64,000 nucleotides of DNA from Staphylococcus haemolyticus (GTDB lineage Bacteria > Bacillota > Bacilli > Staphylococcales > Staphylococcaceae), in assembly GCF_006094395.1 (NCBI RefSeq), contig NZ_CP035291.1, positions 620,001 to 684,000 on the forward strand. The letters run 5' to 3'. Below the pieces are notes generated by a model that was given only the letters and a program-made list of their open reading frames with translations, was not told where the DNA came from and ran no database searches. The first letter of the stretch is position 1. Each line of letters starts with the position of its first letter. This document shows, one piece after another, positions 55,928-64,000 of this stretch. A program made the translations under genes and the position numbers.

Positions 55928-56669
55928 AAATGATGAAGCTTTGCAAGTAGAAAAAATTACATTGCAAGCTAAACTTGGCATTTTAAGTTTAAATTTCCTA
56001 TGTGCCATCATTGCTTTTGCAATGTTCAACGACTTGCAACGGCAATTTCTTTCACCATTTTTTATCGGTAGTTTATTACTTTTAATTGTTATTGTTTGTA
56101 AATTAACAATTCATTCAGAAACAGTTGATGATATTCATATTTATGTACATGACTTTAGCGATAAATCAAAACTAAATCGTCATTCTAAATTAAAAAGAAT
56201 TGTTTATCTTATTCTGTGGATAGTTTATTTGGTTCTCATCGCTAACATAGTAACACCGAACATTAATCATACAAGTAACTATGAATGGGTGTTTGAACCG
56301 AGTTGGCTTATTTTAGGAGTAGGTGTAGTTGTCGCATTATGTATGTTTGATGATAAGCGAATTAAATATACAGAAATGGATACACCTACCATAGAGAATC
56401 GTGGTGCGTTACCTAAAGGCGTATTAAATTTAATCCCAAATTATAGATATGCAGATGAACAACAGAAATTAGTCATATTAAAAGTACATGCGACTAATTT
56501 CATTTGGATAACAATCGGATTAACTATTGTGTGTATCGTTGATGTAATCATCGAATTAATCTTGCATCAAATGCCATTGGCTGCTTATATTACAATCATA
56601 TTCATTGTTGTTGAATTATTGATTCTCAAACTTAAAAACAAACAAATTCGCAGCACACTTCATGAATAA
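55920..56669 (+). CDS. Uncharacterised six-helix membrane protein paired with XRE regulator
   Basis: A 249-residue protein with six hydrophobic helices (about 18-37, 43-62, 95-113, 128-143, 193-215, 221-239) and a cytosolic loop between helices 4 and 5. The organisation (short XRE gene, then ~250-residue multi-helix protein) resembles the XRE-DUF3169 pairs of Firmicutes, but family membership was not confirmed. ATG 55920 follows GGGAGG, inside the XRE gene. Followed by a terminator. Confidence 0.75.
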   Translation: MTKNDEALQVEKITLQAKLGILSLNFLCAIIAFAMFNDLQRQFLSPFFIGSLLLLIVIVCKLTIHSETVDDIHIYVHDFSDKSKLNRHSKLKRIVYLILWIVYLVLIANIVTPNINHTSNYEWVFEPSWLILGVGVVVALCMFDDKRIKYTEMDTPTIENRGALPKGVLNLIPNYRYADEQQKLVILKVHATNFIWITIGLTIVCIVDVIIELILHQMPLAAYITIIFIVVELLILKLKNKQIRSTLHE

Positions 56670-56680
56670 ATGTTTTACGC

Positions 56681-56726
56681 AAACGCTGTCTATTAAAAAT
56701 TTTAATAGAGAGCGTTTTCATTTTTT
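56681..56726 (+). terminator. Terminator of the XRE operon
   Basis: AAACGCT plus TCTATTAAAA pairs with its complement across a G-G mismatch; a T run follows. Confidence 0.88.
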
Positions 56727-56871
56727 AATTTATATAAAATCTATGGAATATTAATAAAAAAAGTGTAACAATATGTATGTGAAAAAGTCTGTGCTTAAAT
56801 TTAAAATAGATAAAGGTATCATTGCATTGATACAATGAGGATAACTTTATTACAAGTTGGAGGTCATTTCA

Positions 56872-57198
56872 ATGCTTTATTCAATCTTTATCTTTTTATT
56901 AGCAGGTCTCTGTGAAATTGGTGGTGGCTATCTAATTTGGTTGTGGTTAAGGGAAGGACAATCAAGTTGGTTGGGATTTATAGGTGGCGTCATATTAATG
57001 ATGTATGGTGTCATTGCAACATTCCAGTCGTTTCCAACTTTCGGTCGTGTTTATGCTGCTTATGGTGGCGTGTTTATTGTAATGAGCTTAATTTGGGCAT
57101 ATATTGTCGATAAACAAGCACCTGATAAGTACGATTTAATTGGAGCATGCATATGTATTATTGGTGTATGCGTTATGATATTACCGAGCAGAACCTGA
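56872..57198 (+). CDS. YnfA-family (UPF0060) small membrane protein
   Basis: A 108-residue protein of four helices, matching UPF0060/Ynf[20 protein letters not shown] (~10-28), [18 protein letters not shown] and [15 protein letters not shown]. It resembles small multidrug resistance exporters in size and topology; a transport role is suspected, not proven. ATG 56872 follows TTGGAGG; an ATG five codons upstream lacks a ribosome site. Confidence 0.85.
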   Translation: MLYSIFIFLLAGLCEIGGGYLIWLWLREGQSSWLGFIGGVILMMYGVIATFQSFPTFGRVYAAYGGVFIVMSLIWAYIVDKQAPDKYDLIGACICIIGVCVMILPSRT

Positions 57199-57228
57199 TT
57201 AAGCGTGTTTAAGAGGGAGACGTAAGTA

Positions 57229-58239
57229 ATGATAGTTGAAGTAGAAAAGCAAAGACATGGTATTGACTTAATTAAAATTGACAACGATGAAACCAATATT
57301 GTATTCACAAATTTCGGTGCGCGCATCGTATCATGGAAGTACCATGATAACAACATTGTATTAGGCAATAGAGTTGAAGCGGATGAGTTTTATCCATCAA
57401 ATCCGTATCATTTCGGTGCTACTATCGGTCGCTATGCTGGACGTATTGGAAATGCCAAATTTCATTTGAACGATGAGGAATATCAATTAGAAGCTAATAA
57501 TAACGTACATCACCTTCATGGTGGTAGTAATGGTTTAGATAAAAGACTTTTTAATTACGACATTCAAGATAATATCACGAATATTAAGGTTACTTTTACA
57601 GTTCAACTAAAGTCAATGGAAGATGGGTATCCAGGGGATATGACTATTAAAGTGATACATACTTATGACGTCGAACACCGTTGGACAGTAGAATATGAAG
57701 CAAAGACAAATCGAGATACATTATTTAATCCAACTAATCATGTTTATTTTAATTTGAATAGAGACAATAATGTTATAGATAATCATAAAATTAAGAGTGA
57801 GCAATTAAATATGTATCCAATTGATCGAAACAATCTTATTGAAAATACTAGTTCAATTGATTTGTTAGCTATTTTTAAAACAAACAGTATATCTTTTAGT
57901 GATATTTTTAACTCTGATAATGAACTACTTAAAGAGCAAATTGGTTCAAGAAATGGATTAGATCACCCTTTTGATGTTGGAAATCAACAATTTTTCATTG
58001 AAAATGATGAGTTTCAATTAGATGTTACGTCATCTATGCCAAACGTTGTCATCTATACATTTAATGATACGAAAGATTGGGATAGTGATTTTAATATTTA
58101 TAAACCAAATTCAGGTATATCCCTAGAAACACAATTTTTACCTAATGATATTAATTTGTATGGTAATAAAGCAAACTCTATTTTAAAAGCTAACGAGCAT
58201 TTTTATTCTAAAACAACTTATCATATATCAGAAAAATAA
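57229..58239 (+). CDS. Aldose 1-epimerase (galactose mutarotase family)
   Basis: A 336-residue beta-sandwich enzyme that interconverts alpha and beta forms of hexoses. Motifs seen: GATIGRYAGRIGNAKF (~63-78), VHHLHGGSNGLDKRLF with catalytic-type His (~93-108), NPTNHVYFNLN with a second His (~167-177) and the base LETQFLP near residue 300. ATG 57229 follows AGAGGGAG. It is 30 bp after the ynfA-like gene and may be cotranscribed. Confidence 0.88.
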   Translation: MIVEVEKQRHGIDLIKIDNDETNIVFTNFGARIVSWKYHDNNIVLGNRVEADEFYPSNPYHFGATIGRYAGRIGNAKFHLNDEEYQLEANNNVHHLHGGSNGLDKRLFNYDIQDNITNIKVTFTVQLKSMEDGYPGDMTIKVIHTYDVEHRWTVEYEAKTNRDTLFNPTNHVYFNLNRDNNVIDNHKIKSEQLNMYPIDRNNLIENTSSIDLLAIFKTNSISFSDIFNSDNELLKEQIGSRNGLDHPFDVGNQQFFIENDEFQLDVTSSMPNVVIYTFNDTKDWDSDFNIYKPNSGISLETQFLPNDINLYGNKANSILKANEHFYSKTTYHISEK

Positions 58240-58252
58240 AGTAAAAAACATT

Positions 58253-58288
58253 AAAGCGGGTAGATCGTCAGTACGATTTATCCGCTTT
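58253..58288. terminator. Convergent terminator after the mutarotase gene
   Basis: AAAGCGG pairs with CCGCTTT, with an inner ATCGT/ACGAT stem. Confidence 0.78.
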
Positions 58289-58307
58289 ATATTATGCTTA
58301 ATAGAAT

Positions 58308-58961
58308 TTAGTTCATTGCATTATCATATAACTTTTGTAATTTAGCTAAACGCATTTCAAATAAATATGGATTTTGTAGCGCATACTTCAGTCGGGATAC
58401 ATTTTTGCGATCATTATAGTAAATATCATTAAGCTCTTGTACAGAAAGTCGAGTTGCTTCATCTGCCAACTGAATTAATTCTAAATCATCATCTTGATCT
58501 ACATATCCTTCTTGTAACACTCGAAAATAGAAGCCTGTTTTTCCACTAGTAGACATTCTTTTAACTAAGTCTTTTATACCGTACTTTGTTTGAATTTTCC
58601 AACAAGGTTCTCTTATTTCAGATACCTCTAAAATTGCTTCACCTAAACGATATTGATTTCCAAAGAACACGTCTGATTCATCTAAATTTTTCAAAGTTAA
58701 ATTTTCATCAAACATTGCGTAATTAGGAATCGTATTTAAATCATTTTTATACATTTGATAATGAGATTTGCTAAAACAGCATACTGCTTTATGTGGACCA
58801 CCATGGTCTTTATATGCCTGTTCATCCTCAACAAATCCAGTTCTTGATAATCACATTGTTTCAGAAATAGGAGATTTATTCAAAGCGGACAACATTTCTC
58901 TCTTTTGACCGTAATCTAATTGTTTAATTTGTCCTACTGAAATTGCACATACTGAAATCAT
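58308..58961 (-). pseudogene. MOSC-domain protein, nonsense-broken
   Basis: The whole frame (217 codons) reads as a YiiM-type MOSC protein, a likely molybdenum-cofactor sulfur carrier or detoxifying enzyme: MISVCAISVGQIKQL at the start, the family GDEQA/HGGPxKAVC block as EDEQAYKDHGGPHKAVCCF, and FFGNQYRLGEAILEVSE. A TGA at 58851-58853 stops it after 36 residues; beyond, the frame continues unbroken to 58308. TGG to TGA (Trp) is one simple route. ATG 58961 has a GGGGGGG ribosome site. A restart at ATG 58754 would give only the C-terminal 148 residues without the conserved Cys block. Confidence 0.8.
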
Positions 58962-59124
58962 ATTAATTGCCCCCCCCTTAATTAAGGTGTTAAGAAAAAT
59001 TTTACTATATTAATAATTAAAATATAAGAAAAATGATAAAATAATTTCCGATATTGAACTAGGTATTTGTTTGAACGTCATGTAAAATAATGAGTGAGTA
59101 TATTTGAAAAGGGGTCACAGTTAA

Positions 59125-59817
59125 ATGAAAGATTCTAAAGAACTTAAAATCATGACAGTAGATGATGCTGTAGCTCAAATTGAAGATAATATGGTGCTAG
59201 GAATTGGAACGGGTAGTACCATTGAATTTCTTATTCCAAAGCTCGCTGAAAGAATTCACAAAGAACAATTAAATATCACTGGCGTGTGTACTTCTAATAA
59301 AAGTGCATTTATTGCAAAAAAACTAGATATTAATGTTGTTGATATCAATGATGTTGGTTATGTTGATTTAGCAATCGATGGCGCTGATGAAGTGGATGTT
59401 AATATCAATTTAATTAAAGGCGGTGGTGGAGCACTATTTCGCGAAAAAGTAATAGATGAAATGGCTCATCGTTTTGTAGTTTTAGCAGATGAAAGCAAGC
59501 TCGTAAATTACTTAGGTGAAAGTTTTAAACTGCCAGTAGAGGTGGATAAGTTCAATTGGTTCCATATCGCTAAAAAAATTGAAGCTTATGATGATATTAT
59601 CACAGAGCGTCGAATGAGTGATGATGTTCCATTTATAACGGATAATGGCAATTACATTTTAGATTGTCAGTTAAATAAACAGATTGATCCATATCAATTT
59701 CATGAGTATTTAATTCATCTAACAGGTGTCTTAGAAACTGGATATTTTTTAAATATAACAGATCAAGTTATAGTAGGTACACAAGATGGCGTTAAAATCA
59801 TAAACAAATCTAACTAA
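59125..59817 (+). CDS. rpiA: Ribose-5-phosphate isomerase A
   Basis: A 230-residue pentose phosphate enzyme converting ribose-5-phosphate to ribulose-5-phosphate. Motifs: GIGTGSTIEFLIP (~31-43), AIDGADEVDVNINLIKGGGGALFREK (~88-113, with the catalytic-type Asp and Lys/Glu). ATG 59125 follows AAAAGGGG. Single gene ended by a hairpin. Confidence 0.94.
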   Translation: MKDSKELKIMTVDDAVAQIEDNMVLGIGTGSTIEFLIPKLAERIHKEQLNITGVCTSNKSAFIAKKLDINVVDINDVGYVDLAIDGADEVDVNINLIKGGGGALFREKVIDEMAHRFVVLADESKLVNYLGESFKLPVEVDKFNWFHIAKKIEAYDDIITERRMSDDVPFITDNGNYILDCQLNKQIDPYQFHEYLIHLTGVLETGYFLNITDQVIVGTQDGVKIINKSN

Positions 59818-59833
59818 AATAAATAAAAATAAG

Positions 59834-59867
59834 CCAGAAAATGAACTAAGAAAGATTCATTTTCTGG
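59834..59867. terminator. Terminator of rpiA
   Basis: Perfect 12-bp stem CCAGAAAATGAA (59834-59845) with its complement (59856-59867); only a weak T run. Confidence 0.75.
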
Positions 59868-59914
59868 ATATTTGTATGTGCACTTAGCCTTTAAAAGAAG
59901 GCGTAATATAAGCT

Positions 59915-61006
59915 TTATTTCTCAGTTTTGTGACTAGATGTATCTTTCATTTGATCTATTTCATCCTTAGCATCATCAACTACAGATGAACGTCTATCTT
60001 CTTTATAAGATGTGTTCTCTTTAAGTTTTTCATTTGAAGAATCAGTTTGATTCTCAGACTGTGATTTAAGTTCAACATGATCTTCATTAAGTTGACTCTC
60101 AGTGAAGCTGTCTTTTTTATCATTATGTTCATGATCTTCAGACTTTGTTTCATTTGAAGTAGTTGTATCGTCATCATTCATATGGTCTAAATAATTATTA
60201 GGTTCAACTTCATCAAGTGAACGATTAGTTGTTTTATAAACAATAAATCTAATAATTAAACTTAAAATGATAAAGACAATGCCCACTAACGTCGTACTTA
60301 ATGCGATAACTTTCATTGAGAATAGGTCGCCAGTTTCTTCACTAAATAAGAACACTTGTGCAAATGACATTGATGCATGGAATACGAGAGCGATATATAT
60401 CGTATGTCCTTTAGTTGCACGTATGAGTTCACCAATAATAATTGAGAACATGAAAGTATAAAGGAAATGGTATCCCGCATATTCCATTCCATATGTCGTA
60501 TTAGCGGCCCATATAGAATAAATTAAACCGACAATGATTGAAGAGAAAAATGTATTGACTTTATTTTCTACAATATTTTGTAAATAAGAACGGAATCCAA
60601 ACTCCGCAAAAAATGCCATTAAAATATGACCAATAATAATTGTAGGAACTGATACAGATAAATCAGTTGCTTGTAATAAAATAAAACTATCGGCAAATGT
60701 GTTAAAACTAAACATGCCAATCATGAAAATAACTAGCGGTAAAATCAATGCTAGTAATATACGTTCAATGACTCTAATATCAACTGAAAACTTTAATCCA
60801 GCTAATTGAGTACGTTTATCTTTAAATGCAATAATACAAACAATTGCTGCGATAAACGGTGCAAGATCAGTAATATCAAATACAAAACGTTTAATACCTA
60901 CTGATGCTTGAAAATCTCGTAGGATTAATGATAGCGCCATCGTGACAACGAAGAATACGAAGATAGTTAACGCCCATTGAAATCCTGATATACGATTCGA
61001 CTTCAT
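59915..61006 (-). CDS. CPBP-family membrane protein, LyrA/SpdC-like
   Basis: A 363-residue protein: eight or so helices in residues 1-265 with a CAAX-protease/bacteriocin-processing fold, then a ~100-residue acidic, Ser/Asp/Lys-rich cytoplasmic tail. The catalytic EExxxR motif reads AEFGFR (~residue 137), so the first Glu is missing, as expected for the non-proteolytic LyrA/SpdC, which affects lysostaphin sensitivity and surface protein display and works with a glucosaminidase and WalK in S. aureus. Position next to rpiA and hutG agrees. ATG 61006 follows GGAGG. The 255-base gap to hutG shows nothing else named. Confidence 0.78.
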   Translation of the reverse strand: MKSNRISGFQWALTIFVFFVVTMALSLILRDFQASVGIKRFVFDITDLAPFIAAIVCIIAFKDKRTQLAGLKFSVDIRVIERILLALILPLVIFMIGMFSFNTFADSFILLQATDLSVSVPTIIIGHILMAFFAEFGFRSYLQNIVENKVNTFFSSIIVGLIYSIWAANTTYGMEYAGYHFLYTFMFSIIIGELIRATKGHTIYIALVFHASMSFAQVFLFSEETGDLFSMKVIALSTTLVGIVFIILSLIIRFIVYKTTNRSLDEVEPNNYLDHMNDDDTTTSNETKSEDHEHNDKKDSFTESQLNEDHVELKSQSENQTDSSNEKLKENTSYKEDRRSSVVDDAKDEIDQMKDTSSHKTEK

Positions 61007-61261
61007 TTATGTAACCTCCATTAGGGTAACCGTAAAAACTCTTTCTTTAATATTATACATATTACAAGGCCATAAATAAATTGTCCATTTTAAATATCAT
61101 TAAAATGTAATAGTCTTGAATTATTTTTATATGATTGAAAACAATTTTTAATGTCTTAAATTAATTTGAAAAGGGTAATCATAAATATAAACAAATGGTA
61201 ACGATAAATCTCATTATGATGTAAGATAATGCTATAGAGTAAATAAATAGGGGGCAACATA

Positions 61262-62197
61262 ATGTATACACAAGGTAATCCAAAACTATGGACTGGTCGT
61301 TTGGATAGTGAAACAGATCCTAAACAGTTTAGACATTTTCAAACAGTAAAGTTCGCTAATTTGGAAAATATGGAAAACGTAAGTGATAAGACAGGTGTTG
61401 GTCTCTTAGGATATGCCGTGGATAAAGGTGTTGAAAACAATAAAGGTAGAATCGGATCAAGGAAGGGTCCAGATATCATAAAACATGAATTCGCGAAACT
61501 TCCAGATTTAAGTGAATGCGAAATGTTGATTGATTACGGTAATGTTGAACATACAAGTAATCATCTTAGAGAAACGCAACAAGAGATGGCACGATTGTCT
61601 GCTAAGGTTATTAAGCAACATAAACAGGCTTTTTTAATTGGAGGTGGCCATGATATTGCATATGCACAATATTTGGCTACTAGAGAAGTCTATTCAGATG
61701 CTTCAATTGGAATTATCAATATTGATGCTCATTTTGACACACGTCCTGATGAGCCACCTACATCTGGCACTATGTTCCGAGAAATTTTAGATAATGATGA
61801 AAATGTCGATTATCTAGTTTTAGGCTTGGCTCAAGGTGGTAATACGCGTGCTTTATATGATTATGCAAAAGACAATAATATTATTTATGTCTATGCGGAC
61901 GAACTTTTACATCAAGTGTCACCGACTATTAAAGATAAAATAGAAAGATTTATTCATGACCATGATACGATTATGTTTACCATATGTATGGATGTTATTG
62001 ACAGTGCGTTCGCGCCTGGTGTAAGTTCACCTAGTGTATTAGGATTATATCCTCATTCAGTATTTGAAATAAGTAAGCGTGTAATATTAAGCGATAAGGT
62101 ATCATCAATTAGTATTGCAGAAACTAACCCAGACTATGATGTTGATAATCGTACGTCAAAGTTAGCGGCGAATTTAATCCATCATTTCCTAGTTTAA
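61262..62197 (+). CDS. hutG: Formimidoylglutamase
   Basis: A 311-residue arginase-superfamily metal enzyme, the last step of histidine degradation (formimidoyl-glutamate to glutamate and formamide). Metal ligands seen: GGGHDIAY (His ~130), NIDAHFDTR (~155-163, Asp-His-Asp) and MDVIDSAFAPGVSSP (~243-257, two Asp). ATG 61262 follows AGGGGGC. hutH, hutU and hutI are not adjacent in this window. Confidence 0.9.
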   Translation: MYTQGNPKLWTGRLDSETDPKQFRHFQTVKFANLENMENVSDKTGVGLLGYAVDKGVENNKGRIGSRKGPDIIKHEFAKLPDLSECEMLIDYGNVEHTSNHLRETQQEMARLSAKVIKQHKQAFLIGGGHDIAYAQYLATREVYSDASIGIINIDAHFDTRPDEPPTSGTMFREILDNDENVDYLVLGLAQGGNTRALYDYAKDNNIIYVYADELLHQVSPTIKDKIERFIHDHDTIMFTICMDVIDSAFAPGVSSPSVLGLYPHSVFEISKRVILSDKVSSISIAETNPDYDVDNRTSKLAANLIHHFLV

Positions 62198-62274
62198 AAA
62201 GTAGAATTAAATTGTCGTATATGACTCTGAAAATGGAAGATGACTATAATCCCTAAAATTAAATTCAAACATGA

Positions 62275-62319
62275 AAGAGTAGAACGTTGAATTTGCGTTG
62301 AATTCTGTTCTACTTTTTT
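62275..62319 (+). terminator. Terminator of hutG
   Basis: GTAGAAC (62279-62285) pairs with GTTCTAC (62307-62313), flanked by A and T runs that extend the stem. Confidence 0.78.
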
Positions 62320-62386
62320 AATTACTTTTAATTGATAGAAAAGTTTGACAATTATGTTACGATATAAATAATTAGGGAGGTAATGG

Positions 62387-63568
62387 ATGGTGATGAAGCG
62401 GTTAAGTTATAAGCAGCAATGGCTTGGAGAAATCTCGCAAAATATAATGGCAGGTATCTTAATGGGTTTAGCACTACTCCCTGTAGCTATAGCCTTCTCA
62501 TTTATTGTTCATATCAGTCCAACGATAGGGTTAATGAGTTGTGGATTAATGATGCTATTCATTAGCTTTCTTGGAGAACGAATAAGTATGGTGTCTGGAC
62601 CAAGTAGTGGTATTTCGATAGTGGGTGCACCACTAGTAGAACAATACAATATTCATTACTTAATTATGGCCACGCTTATAATGGGCATCATTCTAATTAT
62701 ATTTGGCATGTGTCACATAGATAAGATCCTTAATCATATTCCAGATACTGTTGTTATTGGCTTTATGAATGCATTGGGTATTCTATTACTTACAACGCAA
62801 ATAAAATATATTTTTGGTATAACTACTGCGACTTATTTAGTAGCAATCGCTACATTTCTAATAATTTATTTATCTTCAATATTTATTCGATTTATGCCAG
62901 CTCCGCTTATAGCTATAATTGTGGTGACTATAGCAAGTTATTTTCTTAAACCGAATGTTCAACTAGTCCACGATTTAGCAGAAATTCGACTTACCTTTCC
63001 TAAAATTTCTGTTTATACAGAACTTTTAAACTTACATGCATTAAGTATTATTACTTTATATGCATTAACCATGTCTATTATTTCCGTAGTACAAACAAAT
63101 CTTACAAATGAAATGATGGATGTAATTACACAAAGTCATTCCAATAAAGATCGAGAAGTCATTGGTCAAGGGTTAGCTAATTTGATTGTCGGGTTATTAG
63201 GTGGATATGGTTCAAGCGCCTTAGTAGGTCAATCAAAATTTAATTTTAAAATGGGTACTACTACTCGATTAGCCACATTCGTTACAGGTTTATTTCTTCT
63301 CTCATGCGTCGTTATTTTAGGTCCGATTGTAGGTTTTATTCCTATGGCAGTGTTGGCTTCGGTATTAATTACAATATCATTGAATACATTTGATAGACGC
63401 ACGTTTAAACATTTAAAAGAAGCACCTATAAAGCATAGTATCGTAATGTTCATAACGATTATTTTAATATTAATGTCACACAATTTAGCTATAGGCGTCG
63501 TTATAGGCACACTTATTTATTATGTCATTCACTTTATTTTTACAAAGAAAGGAAGACCGTCGCTATGA
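62387..63568 (+). CDS. SulP-type anion permease without STAS domain
   Basis: A 393-residue transporter of the SulP/SLC26 type: 12 or so helices with LLPVAIAFSFIVHISPTIGLMS (split), MVSGPSSGISIVGAP and GLANLIVGLLGGYGSSALVGQS, where typical members have G...G-x-P. The ~150-residue C-terminal STAS domain of most SulP proteins is absent; it ends at KKGRPSL. Substrate could be sulfate, bicarbonate or another anion. It overlaps the M20 gene by 4 bases (ATGA), so they are coupled. Start at 62387 or the ATG two codons later, after GGGAGG. Confidence 0.82.
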   Translation: MVMKRLSYKQQWLGEISQNIMAGILMGLALLPVAIAFSFIVHISPTIGLMSCGLMMLFISFLGERISMVSGPSSGISIVGAPLVEQYNIHYLIMATLIMGIILIIFGMCHIDKILNHIPDTVVIGFMNALGILLLTTQIKYIFGITTATYLVAIATFLIIYLSSIFIRFMPAPLIAIIVVTIASYFLKPNVQLVHDLAEIRLTFPKISVYTELLNLHALSIITLYALTMSIISVVQTNLTNEMMDVITQSHSNKDREVIGQGLANLIVGLLGGYGSSALVGQSKFNFKMGTTTRLATFVTGLFLLSCVVILGPIVGFIPMAVLASVLITISLNTFDRRTFKHLKEAPIKHSIVMFITIILILMSHNLAIGVVIGTLIYYVIHFIFTKKGRPSL

Positions 63569-64000
63569 CAACTTACAATGATTATGTTAAATGGAGACGT
63601 ACATTTCACCAATTTCCAGAAGTATCTCAGAAAGAATATGAAACAACTAAGCGATTAAAACGTATATTAAAAGCTTATGAAATAAAAATAATAGATTATC
63701 CTTTAGAAACAGGGCTTATAGCTGAAATAGGACATGGTGAACCTTGTATTGCTGTTCGTACAGACATAGATGCTTTACCAATTACAGAGCAAGTTGAACA
63801 TGAATTTACCTCAACAAATGAAGGTGTGATGCATGCGTGTGGTCATGATATTCATATGGCAAGTATTCTAGCCATTGCCACAAATTTAAAAGAACAAGAA
63901 GATAAGATTAAAGGTCGCGTGAAATTTATATTTCAACCTGCAGAAGAAACGGGATATGGTGCCAAAGCGATTGCAGAGACAGATGTATTAGACGATGTTA
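63565..64000 (+). CDS. M20-family amidohydrolase/peptidase, N-terminal part
   Basis: The first 145 residues of a zinc-dependent M20D amidohydrolase (hippurate hydrolase/N-acyl-amino acid deacylase group); the gene leaves the window. Seen: RRTFHQFPEVSQKEYET (~11-27), AVRTDIDALPITEQ, the metal site MHACGHDIHMA (~90-100) and catalytic FQPAEETGYGA (~124-134). ATG 63565 follows AAAGGAAG and overlaps the permease stop. Pairing with the permease suggests the substrate or product is moved by it, which is inference. Confidence 0.9.
   Translation, partial: MTTYNDYVKWRRTFHQFPEVSQKEYETTKRLKRILKAYEIKIIDYPLETGLIAEIGHGEPCIAVRTDIDALPITEQVEHEFTSTNEGVMHACGHDIHMASILAIATNLKEQEDKIKGRVKFIFQPAEETGYGAKAIAETDVLDDV

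Noticed and set aside
58308..58754. The C-terminal MOSC fragment as an intact small gene
   Set aside because: The conserved N-terminal block is present just upstream in the same frame, separated only by a TGA, so this is a broken gene.

Overview
The window is AT-rich Firmicute chromosome and is best read as a coagulase-negative Staphylococcus. The gene content and local order match the staphylococcal core chromosome: sarZ, rsp, fepABC-tatAC, lctP-mqo, hssRS-hrtBA, tcaRAB, fni, gltS, rpiA, a lyrA/spdC-like gene and hutG. Proteins align in memory with S. aureus homologues at nearly full length but clearly diverged. The species cannot be fixed from this sequence alone. No rRNA, tRNA, CRISPR array, prophage or biosynthetic cluster was seen.

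Layout. 1-3.9 kb: end of a nitrate transporter (narT), an Hsp20 chaperone, the redox regulator sarZ, a small membrane-anchored protein and a glutamate/proton symporter. 3.9-5.4 kb: a complete ISL3-family insertion sequence with intact ends and an exact 8-bp target duplication. 5.5-9.6 kb: two small genes, the AraC-type virulence regulator rsp, and a 1-kb protein-free stretch ending in a strong terminator, which by position is the counterpart of the long regulatory RNA SSR42. 10-17 kb: sucrose PTS gene scrA behind twin operators, a CorA transporter, a TetR regulator with a frameshifted YhgE/Pip-type membrane protein, and mepR with a mepA efflux gene broken by one stop codon. 17-28 kb: a metal-uptake block with copper proteins YcnJ/YcnI, a reductase resembling IruO, the fepABC iron system and tatAC. 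Three near-perfect Fur boxes tie iruO, fepABC and tatAC together. 28-35 kb: a structured intergenic repeat, two glycosyltransferase-type genes, lactate permease lctP under a perfect Rex site, and mqo. 35-40 kb: a LytTR/DUF3021 pair and the heme stress system hssRS/hrtBA with its HssR direct repeat. 41-48 kb: tcaRAB and a TetR-controlled EmrAB-type pump. 48-64 kb: housekeeping and transport genes (CorA, fni, gltS, DNA glycosylase, YnfA, aldose epimerase, rpiA, spdC-like, hutG, SulP permease, start of an M20 peptidase), plus a MOSC gene broken by a stop codon.

How the parts work together. Much of the window senses the state of the respiring, metal-limited cell: Fur (iron), Rex (NADH), HssRS (heme), SarZ (thiol oxidation) and probable CcpA sites (carbon). 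FepB needs the Tat pathway that tatAC encodes next door, and IruO would feed electrons to heme-iron release. Three genes (YhgE-like, mepA, MOSC) carry single inactivating changes, and an IS has landed recently, so the lineage may be losing accessory functions. Sequencing error remains possible for the homopolymer frameshift.

Limits. All family names come from reading protein motifs and remembered homologues; no database search was run. Promoter and operator calls are pattern matches. No clearly new multi-gene system was found; the best leads are the SSR42-like RNA, the 28.2-kb hairpin repeat, and the intact regulation left around the broken mepA.
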